Below are positions 12,094 to 22,711 of a stretch of 64,000 nucleotides of DNA, one piece after another. This DNA is from Mycoplasma_N cavipharyngis (GTDB lineage: Bacteria > Bacillota_I > Bacilli_A > Mycoplasmatales > Mycoplasmoidaceae): positions 744,001 to 808,000 of the forward strand of contig NZ_CP155569.1 in NCBI RefSeq assembly GCF_042984175.1, read 5' to 3'. The first letter of the stretch is position 1. Every line of letters begins with the position of its first letter. The notes beneath the pieces are model-generated. The model did not search any database and was not told the DNA's origin. It was given only the letters and a program-made list of their open reading frames with translations. A program made the translations under genes and the position numbers.

Positions 12094-12795
12094 TTATCAC
12101 CAAATAATTGGGGTTTGATTTAGTTTTTGTAAAATTAAATTAATCGCTTTAAAAATTGGGGTTTTAAAAAAAGAAATTTGTGCTGATAATGGTGAAGGGT
12201 GAGAACAGAAAATTTTATATTTAGCATTAAAACAATTAGTTAAAATCATTTTTTGTGCAAAATTGCCCCAACCAACATAAATTAAATTAGGATGATATTG
12301 TGCGCAAAATTGCATTAAATGATTACTAAATTCAGCTCATAAATAACTATGACTATTAGGTCGATTAGTAATTACTGATAATGCTGTATTAATTAAAAAA
12401 ACACCTTGAACAGCTCATTTTTTCAAATCAAGTCATGAAATCATTTCTCTTTTATATTCTTGACTTAATTTTTTAATAATATTTTTTAATGATCCAGGAA
12501 CAGTAGAAGAAGAATTAATTGCAAATGCTAAACCAATTGCTGTTTTTGGTGTAGGATAAGGATCTTGTCCTAAAATCATTACTTTCATTGTTTCAATTGG
12601 TGTTAATTCAAAAGCTAAAAACAAATTAGTGATTTCTGGACTAACATTTTCTTTACTATAAGCTTGACTTAAATTATTGATCAGTTTAATTCATCATCTT
12701 GTTGTAATAATTTGATTAAAAAAACTTTTTCAACCATCACTTAATTTGTTAATTCTAGTAGTAATTATTTGAATAATTTGATCATGATTGTTCAT
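12094..12795 (-). CDS. ung: Uracil-DNA glycosylase
   Basis: A 233-residue family 1 uracil-DNA glycosylase, which removes uracil from DNA to start base-excision repair. The water-activating motif appears as LGQDPYPTPKTAIGLAFA (about residue 74), the central block as GVFLINTALSV, and the DNA-minor-groove loop as SHPSPLSA (about residue 200). The catalytic Asp of GQDPY and His of HPSPLSA are present, but the His of the canonical GQDPYH is Pro. Length matches the family. The last codon before TAA is TGA (Trp). It is tail to tail with the unknown membrane protein (4 bases apart) and divergent from the choline-kinase-like gene. Confidence 0.92.
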
Positions 12796-12917
12796 TACTT
12801 AACCTATTTGATAATTGTTAAATTAATTTTAATCAATAAATTTATGGAATCATTAACTAATTCTCTTAATCATTGTAATTAATTATTAGTTTTTAATTAT
12901 TAAGTTTAAAATTTATT

Positions 12918-12923
12918 TATAAT
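12918..12923 (+). promoter_or_regulatory. Candidate -10 element upstream of the choline-kinase-like gene
   Basis: A perfect TATAAT lies 67 bases before the start codon at 12990, inside the divergent gap with ung. No convincing -35 is seen. Base composition makes chance matches likely. Confidence 0.3.
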
Positions 12924-12989
12924 TTATTATTTTAAGTTAATTAATCAATTTAACCAATTAACATTTAATCAAAAAAAGAGGAAAAAATA

Positions 12990-13856
12990 ATGGATCCAAA
13001 AAATTTTTTTGTTAGTAACACAAAATATCAATTAGATGATATTGTTGAATGTGAACAAATTAAATTAGGATTTAGTAATGAAATTTATCGTCTTAAAACG
13101 AAAAATAACAAAAATTTTCAAGTTCGTTTTGGTTTAAACAATGATATTATTTTTCGCGATAATGAAAAAGCGATTTTAAAAATTATTAATGATCATACTT
13201 ATTTGTATTATGATCTTAAAACTGGTAATAGTATTCGCAAATGAATTGAAGGTCGTAATCCAATAACTAGTGATTTAGACATTAATTTTTTAAAAAAACT
13301 AGTAGAAAAAGTTGAAATCATTCATCAAGCAGACATTAGTGTTAATGCTGCAAAAAAAATTAGAACTCATGATAATTATATTTTTGAAAAATTTATCGAT
13401 CAACGTTTAGATCCAAAATATTATCAAAAATATTTAGAATTAGTTAAGTTGTATGAAAATTTACCAAAATGTTTATCACACAATGATTTAAGTTTATTAA
13501 ATCTAATCTATAATGAAACAACTAAAGATATTACCATTATTGATTATGAATGAGGTAGAATTAATAACTATTATTGGGATTATGCTAATTTTGTACGTGA
13601 TTGTGATTTAGATTTAGAACTAGCAACTTGATTAGCTAATTTTGCCAAACTAGAATGAAAAATTCTTAGAGACCATATTTTTATTGTAACTTGTTTTGCA
13701 TGTCAATGATCAATGAGTATGGAACCAACTTCAGGTATTAATGCTTATTTAGCAAAATCTTTAAAATTATTAGAAAAGTATTATCAAAAGTTTTATAAAT
13801 CAAAGAAAAAAAATAATTCAGTTATTTTTAAACCTAAATTTAAAACTTTTGTTTAA
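12990..13856 (+). CDS. Choline kinase/aminoglycoside phosphotransferase-family kinase
   Basis: A 288-residue protein with the APH/choline-kinase fold. The catalytic loop is LSHNDLSLLNLIY (about residue 167; HxDxxxxN), followed by the metal-binding IIDYEWGRINNYYWDYA (about residue 183). Both are the LicA-type signatures, so phosphoryl transfer from ATP to choline, ethanolamine or a related alcohol is likely, feeding phospholipid or glycolipid heads. The substrate cannot be read from sequence. The ATG is preceded by GAGGA, a strong Shine-Dalgarno. It begins a plus-strand run with a membrane protein (16-base gap) and obg. Confidence 0.82.
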
Positions 13857-13872
13857 ATTAATAAAGTTAATT

Positions 13873-14661
13873 ATGAAATTAAAAATTAAGAGCAATCCTT
13901 TAGTATTATGAATTTGATTAACAATATTTGTTATTGTTCCAATTATTGTTTTTTATCTTTGTTTTGGTGAAATTAATTTATTAAATACTAATTGAATTAT
14001 TGCTAAACAGCAAAATACCCCCTACTTAACTTTTCCTGTTAATAAAAGTAGTTTTAGTAATAATTATTTTTCATGAGTTGCTAATTTACCAAAACAATAT
14101 CATGAATATTTCACAAACAATTTTTCTAACTATCAAAATCAGTACTATATCAATAATGTTTTAACAATTAATAATCAAGTTCAAAAAACTGATCTTTTAG
14201 CAACCTTTTTTTATCCTTTTGCCACAGTTCAAGTTTTACCATTATTAATTTTTTTAACTTTTCTGTTTATTTATTTAACTTTATTAGGAATGTATCATTT
14301 CATTTGCAAAATCTTCTTAAAAGAACCAATTCTAAAAACTGATAGTTATGTTTTTTTAGTTGCTTTTTGATTTGTTGGTCTAATTTGATTTTATTCAGGT
14401 GCATTTCCTGGATTTGCTAATGGTTCGAATTTAGTATGATATGTCATTATCATTCGCATCATAATTATTTTATTAGCAATTTATTTTGGTTTTAAACTAC
14501 CGTTTCTTCTATTTAATTATTTAAACCGTAATTTAAATGAAGTAGTTTATTTAAATAATTTAGAAGAATTTAAAGCCGAATTAGAAGAAGAAAAAATTGA
14601 TCAAAAAACCAATTTGCAACATCAGAAAAAATGATCTAATTTTATTAAATTAAGAAAATAG
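13873..14661 (+). CDS. Membrane protein of unknown function
   Basis: A 262-residue protein with an N-terminal hydrophobic helix (about residues 10-32), a polar, Asn/Tyr-rich loop of about 80 residues, and three to four further hydrophobic segments (about 120-145, 155-175, 190-215), ending in an acidic-basic tail. The layout suggests an integral membrane protein with one outside domain. I recognise no family. It sits 16 bases after the choline-kinase-like gene and 3 bases before obg, so all three probably share a transcript. Confidence 0.7.
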
Positions 14662-14664
14662 TTT

Positions 14665-15945
14665 ATGAATCAGCAATTTATTGATGTTTGCATTTTAAAA
14701 CTACAAGCTGGTAATGGGGGTAATGGTGCTTTAGCATGAAGAAGAGAAGCACATTATCCACAAGGTGGACCTTTTGGGGGTAATGGTGGTAATGGTGGAG
14801 ATATTGTGATTGTTGGTGATCAAAATTTAAATAATTTGTTTCATTTACGTCATCTGAAAACTATTAAAGCTGATAATGGTGTTAATGGTGCAACTAAAAT
14901 TCAACATGGTGCTAATGGAGCAAATAAAATTATTAAAGTGCCTTGTGGTACAGTTGTTATTGATTTAGCAACTAATGAAAAAATTTGTGATATTGTTTTT
15001 CACCAACAATCACAAAAATTATGTCAAGGTGGTAAAGGTGGTAGGGGTAATTTTTATTTTAAATCAGCTACTAATCAAGCACCATCATTATATGAACGTG
15101 GTGATTTAGGTGAAACTTTAAATGTTAAATTAGAAATTCAATCAATTGCTGATGTTGGTTTATTTGGTTTTCCAAATGCAGGTAAATCAACTTTTTTATC
15201 ACAAATTTCAAATGCTAAACCAAAAATTGCTGCTTATCCTTTTACAACATTAGAACCAGTATTAGGATTAGTTGAACATCATCAAGAAAAATTAGTTTTT
15301 GCTGATATTCCTGGTTTAATTGAAAATGCTGCACAAGGTTGTGGTTTAGGTCATGATTTTCTCAAACACTTAAACCGTTGTAAAATATTAATTCATTTAA
15401 TTGCGACTGATAATGAATTAGATTTAGTAACTAGTTATCAAATCATTAGTAAGGAAATTGCTCAATACTCTTCTTTATTAGCTAATAAACCAACAATTAT
15501 TGCAATTAATAAAATTGATTTAGGTTTTGATCAAAAACAGTATGAACAACTAATCACTCTTAGTAAAAAAAATGTTTTTTTAATTAGTAGTGAAAAGCAA
15601 ACTAATTTTCAATCATTATTAGATTGTGTGTTTCAAACTTTTAAACAATTACAACAACAAATTGAGCAAAAAGTTTTAGAAATTAATAATACAATTAGCA
15701 AACAAGAAGAAAAAATTGATTTAAAAATTATCAAAAATGAATCAGGATGATCAATTCAACACCCTCATATTGCCTATTGAATTCATAAAATTCCCCAAAA
15801 CACAATTGATAATCGCTTACGTTTAAAACAAAAATTAGCTAAATATCAAATTGAAACTAAATTATTAGCATTAGGTGCTAAAAAAAATGATCAAATTTTT
15901 GCTTATGGTTTAACATGAAGTTTTTTAACTAATAATGATTATTAG
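14665..15945 (+). CDS. obg: Obg-family GTPase (ribosome assembly/stress)
   Basis: A 426-residue essential GTPase that binds the large ribosomal subunit. The N-terminal glycine-rich Obg fold has repeated GNGG/GGKGGRGN motifs (about residues 15-130). The G domain has P-loop GFPNAGKS (about 168-175), the TTLEP switch, DIPGLI (G3) and NKID (G4). The last 70 residues match the OCT domain. The start is the ATG 3 bases after the upstream stop; a later ATG would cut off the Gly-rich fold. All catalytic motifs are intact. Confidence 0.96.
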
Positions 15946-16042
15946 TTTAATCATTTATAATTATCTAATGTTAAATATCATTAATCAATTAATTAATAAA
16001 ATTAAAAATTATCGTTGATAAGTTGGAAAGAATAAATAACAA

Positions 16043-17365
16043 ATGTATTATTTTAAATTTGCTGACATCGGTGAAGGTTTACATGAAGGAAAAGTAACTA
16101 AAATTCTTGTAAAAGTCGGTGATACAGTTAAAGATGGTGAGCCTTTATTTGAAGTTGAAACTGATAAAGTAACTTCAGAAATTACTGCACCAATTAGTGG
16201 TAAAATTCATGAAATTAAAATTACTGTTGATCAAACAATTCATGTTGGTGAAGTTGCTTTTATTATTGATGATGGATCAAATTCTCAAACTGATGATCAA
16301 GCAATAGAAGCAAAAACTTCTAGTGAACAACTTAAATCACAATCTGTTCAACAACAGAAAATAATGACAATTACACAAGAAACTAATACTACTGCAAGTG
16401 ATTTAGCAACTAATGTTAGTCAACAAGCACTAACTTCTGATTTTAGTCAAATTAAAATTTCATCACTTGCTAGAAAAATTGCTTTAGCTGAAGCAATTGA
16501 TTTAACTAATATTAAAGGAACTGGTCCTCAAAATCGCATTATAGTAGCTGATTTGAAACGAAGTGAACTAGTTATTGAAAAACCAGTTATAACTGAAACA
16601 GTTGCATCAAAACAAATTATAAAATCTGAACCATTAGTGACACTTAATAAAACATTCAGTCGCACTAGACAAATGACTAAAGAACGTCAAAAAGTAACTT
16701 CAGTTCAAATAGCAAATGGTTTAAACTGAAAAAATTCTTGAGAAAATGTCGCTTATGTCACTCAAGTAGTTGAAGTAGATGTGACTAATTTATTAGCATT
16801 AATTGCTAAACATCAAAAAATTGTCAAAATGAGAACAGGAATTGAATTAAATAATTTAGCTTTTGTTGCAAAAGCAACATCATTAGCTTTATTAGATTTT
16901 CCGATCTTTACTAGCACATATGATTCTAAAACTCAAGAATTAGTTTATCCTGAAACACTAAATTTAGGCATTGCTGTTGAAAGTCCTAATGGTTTAATTG
17001 TACCTAATATTAAAAACGCACAAACCCTATCAGTTTATCAATTAAATCAAAAAATTGAACAATTCAAAATCCAAGCGCAAAATCAACAATTAAGTGAAGA
17101 TAGTATGGTTAATGGTCATTTTACTATTACTGATTATAGTTGTTATCATGCTATTTTTGGAGTTCCGATTGTTAAATTTCCAGAAATTGCCATTTTAGCA
17201 GTTGGTTCAGTGTTTCATCGTTTTGGACATGATCAAAAAGAACACTATTACATTTATTTAACTGTAGGTGCAGATCATCGTTTTGTTGATGGAGCAACAA
17301 TTGCTAATTTTGCAACAAGAATTAAAAATTATTTAGAAAACCCTTTTTTATTAGCGGTTTTCTAA
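16043..17365 (+). CDS. pdhC: Dihydrolipoamide acetyltransferase, pyruvate dehydrogenase E2
   Basis: A 440-residue E2 core of the pyruvate dehydrogenase complex, which moves the acetyl group to CoA. Domains: one lipoyl domain with the lipoylated Lys in VETDKVTSE (about residue 42), a Gln/Thr/Ser-rich linker, the E1/E3-binding domain ISSLARKIA...KGTGPQNRI (about 140-170), a second linker, and the acetyltransferase domain ending in the catalytic DHRFVDGA (His and Asp present). ATG is preceded by GGAAAG. E1 and E3 genes are not in this window, so the complex is split or they lie elsewhere. A strong terminator follows. Confidence 0.95.
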
Positions 17366-17387
17366 ACTAATCACCAAACAAAATAAT

Positions 17388-17432
17388 AAAAATACTCCTT
17401 ATTAATTAATCAACAAGTAAGGAGTATTTTTT
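17388..17432. terminator. Rho-independent terminator between convergent genes
   Basis: Thirteen-base arms AAAATACTCCTTA and TAAGGAGTATTTT flank a 16-base loop. It has T-rich tails on both strands, so it can end pdhC on the plus strand and the membrane protein at 17470 on the minus strand. Confidence 0.85.
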
Positions 17433-17469
17433 ATTGTTAAAGATGAAATAATATTAAAAATAATTTAAT

Positions 17470-18033
17470 TTAAGCATTAGCCTTTTGATTAATTGATTGT
17501 TCAATTTCTTTCAATAAAGATTTTTTAGCACTTTTTTTATCAGTTTTCAGTTTTCTAATTTGGATTTTTTCACCAAATTTCTTTAAGTAAAAATGACTAA
17601 CTAAAAAACCAATTAATGGAAAGAACATGGCACTAATACCAATATTTAAAACAAAAGTGTTTTTTGATTTATAACCTAAATAAATTAAAACAACACTAAC
17701 AATAAAATTAAGCACCACAAAAACAATTGTTAGTGGATAAAAACCTAAAACTAATTGTCAATAAGTTCCATTACCTAATGGTGCACCAAAAAAAGCAGCA
17801 AAACCATTGGCACTAATATATCCATAACCAAAACCAGCAGCAATTGTATTGTTATTATCATCAGTACTAATATTTTGACCATTAGCACTAAGAACTTGAT
17901 AGTTATTAGGTAATAAAACCCCAAACTGATAGAAGAAAATTATTATTAATAAAGTAATAATAAAAAAAAATGAACTAAGATTAAAAACACAACTTGCAAT
18001 AATTCATTTTTTTAACAATGAATTTAATTTCAT
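17470..18033 (-). CDS. Small integral membrane protein of unknown function
   Basis: A 187-residue protein with about four hydrophobic segments (residues about 12-35, 92-115, 117-135, 138-155) and a Lys-rich cytoplasmic tail (KKFGEKIQIRKLKTDKKSAK). The loop between the first two segments is Asn/Gly-rich and probably outside. The start is the ATG with AGTGGAGA upstream. I recognise no family. It faces pdhC tail to tail and is divergent from the giant lipoprotein array. Confidence 0.7.
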
Positions 18034-18694
18034 CAAATCTCCACTAATTAATAAATTTGCATCTAAAAAATTAATTAATTCTTTTTTTAAAATTTATAAT
18101 TCTAAAAATTATAAATTAAAAATAATTAATATTAAACTTTGTTTTTTTAGATACAAACTACTTACAAAATAATTAAAAATCAAATATTAATATTAAAATA
18201 AAAAAAATAGTATTCTATACTGATTTATTTTAAAATAATAAGCAAAGTAATAATAATTCGTCTTTTAACTAATTTTAATACAATTGATTATATAGAATCA
18301 AACTAGTTTTTAAAATAAAAAACACATAATTCTACCTCTTAATTAAAATTTTTTTAAAAATATTATTAAAAGTAAAGTAAAATCTAATGTAGTTCTTAAT
18401 AGATTCAATTCGTCTTGAATCAAATTAGCGTATTGATAGAAATGTTTATATTTGTTCAAGAATCTTATATCTATAGTCATGTAGCGATAAAATTACTTTT
18501 TAATTGTTAAGACAATTGAAAATACATCCTTTTATTAATAAATTTTCGTTTTTATTTTGCAATAAAAAATTTTTTAATTAATCCAGAATCAATTAATTGC
18601 AGAGATTTTTTGTTTTAATTTACACTAAAGTTAGGTAGGATTGAATTATTAAGTTCGATTGCTGAAAATTTAATTTAATTAATATTTATTAACA
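18034..18694. other. 661-base intergenic region before the lipoprotein array
   Basis: No coding frame is supported on either strand. It holds inverted repeats GATTCAA/TTGAATC (18402-18421) and AATTGT-taag-ACAATT (18502-18517). A possible promoter is TTGCAG (18597-18602) with TACACT (18621-18626), 18 bases apart and 69 bases before the first lipoprotein. Its size suggests regulatory content, but nothing is proven. Confidence 0.4.
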
Positions 18695-21600
18695 ATGAAA
18701 CGATATTTGTTTAAAAAGTCGTCCAAGTATTACTTAGGACTTTTAAGTTTTATTTCAATATCTGGAATAATATTATCAGCTTGTAGTGGCGTTCAGGTTG
18801 GTAGTAAATCAAATGCCTTAATTAATGTTGGTGATCGTAGTAAATTCAGTAGTGATAGTAAATATTCAATATCACAATTTACTGAAAATGTTTTAACTAA
18901 AACTGATGCTAGTAAAACGATTTTACACAAATTTGTTCAACAATTAATTACTAATTGGTTTGAAAAACAATCAAAAATTGATCCTAAAAAATCAATTAGT
19001 ATCCTAACAGATGTTCCCAAACTATATCAAGATACTAAAAAAAGATTACGCGATCAGTTAGCTAAACAATTAAGTAGTCAAGGCGGAGATATTGGTAGCG
19101 CTAGTGCTTTTTCTCAAAGAGAAATTTTAGATGCTAGTGGTGGAAACTCTCAAACATATTTAAATGATAAGTTACTAGATAGTTTTTATGAATCATTTAG
19201 AACTAGGTTTGCTACTTTAAATATTGATAGTTTTAGTTTAAAGAAAAATGCTACTTTTGAAGCTGACAATAAATTAAAATATGATCAAAAATCTTATTTA
19301 AGTGAAAATGATAGTGATCAATTCACTAAAGATGATTTATATACTTCAACTAATTGGTCAAAAATTGGTTTTTATCCTCTTTTAGACCAATCTGAACATA
19401 ATGCTGATAATAAAAACATTGCTATTGGAATAGCAAGTTTTGCTAATTATGCTTATAGTAAGTGGCAAGAGACTGCTAAACCAGTTAATGTTGTCATGTC
19501 GTTGTGAAAATATGATGATAAAGCTACTAAAAGTCAATTATTACAAGTTTATAATGAAGCAAAATTAGAAAATCATTTTCCAACTAAAGCGAATTATAAA
19601 TTTCCTTATTATGGTCAAAAACCTGATGCTAACAATAATTTAGCAACTAATAATGCTGTTGTTAAGTTTGAACAGTTTACAAAAAATCTGGACCAATTAA
19701 CACCAACTAGTGCTTCAAAACCAGATTTTAATATTCCTTTAGCATATACTGATGATAATGGAACAAGTATTACTGCTAACTTAAATGACATTTTTGATAA
19801 ATTATTCCCACAGTTTGCTGCTGGGGTTGTTCATAAGTTTTTACAAGCAACAGGTGGTAAGGATTGGAATGATAAAACTAATTCAGTAGCAAACGTTAAT
19901 AAAATCAGTAAAGATGATCTAAAACAAAAAGACTTAATTAGTTTATTTCTTGCTAAAAAAACAGATGCAACTACAAACCAATACTCAGGAATTGAAATTA
20001 ATCCTGAAATTTTCAGTTCATCAAATTATAAAGGTAGTAGTGGTAGTGAAAATAATTTTGTTTTAGATCAACGTGATGTCGAAAATACTCCCTGATTATT
20101 TTTACGTAATATGGCTGGAGTTCATGCGATTGCAATTGATGGATATCAATACATTAAACATGGGCCAAATGGTTCAAGTTCAACTACTAATAGTGAACCT
20201 GATAAAACTCAAGACGCACTAAAACGTAGTTATCAATTTTATAATTTTAAAATTTTAGAAAAAATTTCTGCTAGTAGATTAAACATTCAAGACAAACAAC
20301 TAATTAATACTGAACCGTTTGCTGATGCTAATAAATTTATTGTTGATAATTTTGATGCAGTTATTTATGATTATTATCAAACTCATAAAAATGATCCAAA
20401 TTCAATTTTTCATGGTGTACAAGATCCATCAGATCAATTATTAGGTTCACTAAGAGTTGATGGTAAACTTGATAAAATTAGTAATCCATCAGCATCTGAA
20501 GATTTAAAAAAGGCTTTAGACGCATTAGTTAAAATCGAACTAGCAACACCGTTTCTAACGATTTTAAATAACATGGGCACTAAATTGCAATCTGAATATT
20601 TAAAATTCAATTTAGAACCTGAGCAAAAAACCAATGGTAGTACTACAGATTTAGTATCTAATAAAGAAAATGGTTTAGCATCAGTATTACCATATCCAAT
20701 TGATGCTGATTTTAGTAGTAGTTCAACTATTAATACTAATACTGGTTGATATCAAACTTTAGCACCAATTTATAATAATGATAAATATAGTTCTTTTAGT
20801 GATATTTTTGATTATTCAAACACTACTAAAAATAATTTAAAAAAACTTAAAAAAGAGCATGATGATGCTATTAAAAGTTTAATTACTAAACTTAATCTAA
20901 GACCATCACAAAATTTAGAAAACCCTAGTGGAACCCAAATTATTTTAAGTAATGTTGATGTTTTTAATAGTGCATTAAATAGTTATTTAAGTAATGATAG
21001 TAATATTGCATCGATTATAACAACTAATTATAATTTAAATGACTATTTAAAAAATTGGATTGATCATAGTAATTATTCATTAAACCAAGATAGTAAATTA
21101 AGTAATAATTTAAATTCAGTAAGTTCAAATAGAACACAATTAAATCCAGATAATCAATCATCTACTACTAATAAAATACCACTTAATAATGCAATTAATA
21201 ATACTTTTTTTGCTAAAAGTTATTTATCAAGTGAAAACCCACTAATTTATGGTGGTTTTCAGTTTTCTCAAAGTCAAGCAACAAAAACAACTAGTACACA
21301 AAGTTCAGCAAGTAATTCAACTAATGTTTCAATTAATCAATTTGCTAGCAACTTTAATAGCAAACAAAAAAATTTATTTGATCGCAAATTTTATTATGAA
21401 ACTAAAAATGGTTATTCACCATATTCTACTAATAATAATGATTATTTCAAATACTTACAAACTTTAGAATATTTAACTAAAGATCGTTTTGAAAATTTAC
21501 GCTTATATTTAAAAAGTGCTTTTTCAGCACAAACTAATGCTGCTTTTGCTTGAATTGTTGATGTTGATAAAAATGATAATACTAATTTAAATACAACATC

Positions 21601-22657
21601 TGCTGCTACTGAAAAATTTAGCAATGTTAAATTAAATTATCAAAACAAGTTAATTAATCCGTTTGTTAATACAAAAGCAGATTTTAATTTTTATAATAAA
21701 GAATATACAAATTCACTAAATTTCACTGAAGTAAAAAACACAAATAATACTAGTTCAAAAGCCAAACGTGATGTAGCAAATACTAGTTCTGCAAAAACAA
21801 CATATCGTGGTTTTGAAGGATTAATTATTGAAAATCCGAATCGAACTTGAATAACACCTAATAGTGCTAGTACAGTTATTGATGCACTAAAAAACATTCA
21901 AAGTTATACTAATAGTGCTAAAAATGGTGTTTTATTTAGTTTTGGTAGTCGAGCTAATTTAACTAAATTTATTAATAATTTTGATACTGAATCAGATGTT
22001 ACAAAAACTGCTGAAAAGTTGCAAAATTTAGTAAATACTTTTGATATTAGTTCAATCAAAACTACTGTTGTTCAATTAAAAAAAGATACTAATGATTCTA
22101 ATCCAACAACTCATGTTTTAAATTTCTTTGAAAAGAAAAATGCCTTATTAGCTTTAGTCAATAATCATAAAGCCCCTAATGTAACTTCAGCTATTACTTA
22201 TGAAGAATTTAAAAATTTTTATGGTACTGATCCAACTAATAATTTTGTTTCAGTTAACAATAAATATGAAACTAAAACTAGTGGCACTGATTTTAATTCC
22301 AACATCGCTGATGGATTGTTCCAACGTCTAAATGATGTTTTTGAATCTACTAATAATAAAGATAAAACTAATAATAAATTTGCTTTTCCAATCGCTAATA
22401 ATAATCAGTTTAATCAATTAATTTATAGCATTCAAGTTAACGCTAATGACTTTGAAACTAAAGAAAACTTTTTAAACTTAATTGCTAATAGTTTAGGTGA
22501 TAATGTTTTTGCTAATTGATTAGCACAATTGGCTAGTGAAAAATTTTTCCAAGATTTAGCTAGTGCTGATTTTGAATCAACAATTAAACCTGTTACTGTA
22601 TATGATGCTCGATTTTTAAAAGCATTAGCTCAAAAATACATTACTAATCCCAAATAA
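18695..22657 (+). CDS. Giant lipoprotein, paralogue 1 of the tandem array
   Basis: A 1320-residue lipoprotein. The N-terminus has basic residues, a hydrophobic stretch and the lipobox LSAC with the lipidated Cys at residue 30, so the protein should be anchored outside the membrane. The body is rich in Asn, Ser, Thr and Lys. Landmarks shared with the next two genes: a [T/S]xLWKY-type block after KWQETAKPVNV (about residue 252), YKFPYYGQ, WFLRNMAGVHAIAIDG (about 467-482), NGLASVLPYPID, and a C-terminal block with FAFPI...IYSIQVN and NANDFETKENFLNLI. The architecture and size recall the large DUF3713-type mycoplasma lipoproteins, an inference from memory. Its function is unknown; it is probably surface exposed. 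Confidence 0.82.
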
Positions 22658-22672
22658 AGAAAGATAATATTG

Positions 22673-22706
22673 AGATAAGTTTATTGAAATTAAATTTATC
22701 TTTTTT
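22673..22706 (+). terminator. Terminator-like hairpin just before the second lipoprotein
   Basis: AGATAAGTTTA can pair with TAAATTTATCT (one mismatch), followed by six T. It ends only 5 bases before the ATG at 22712. It could end lipoprotein 1 transcription or act as an attenuator for lipoproteins 2 and 3. Confidence 0.5.
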
Positions 22707-22711
22707 CTGAT

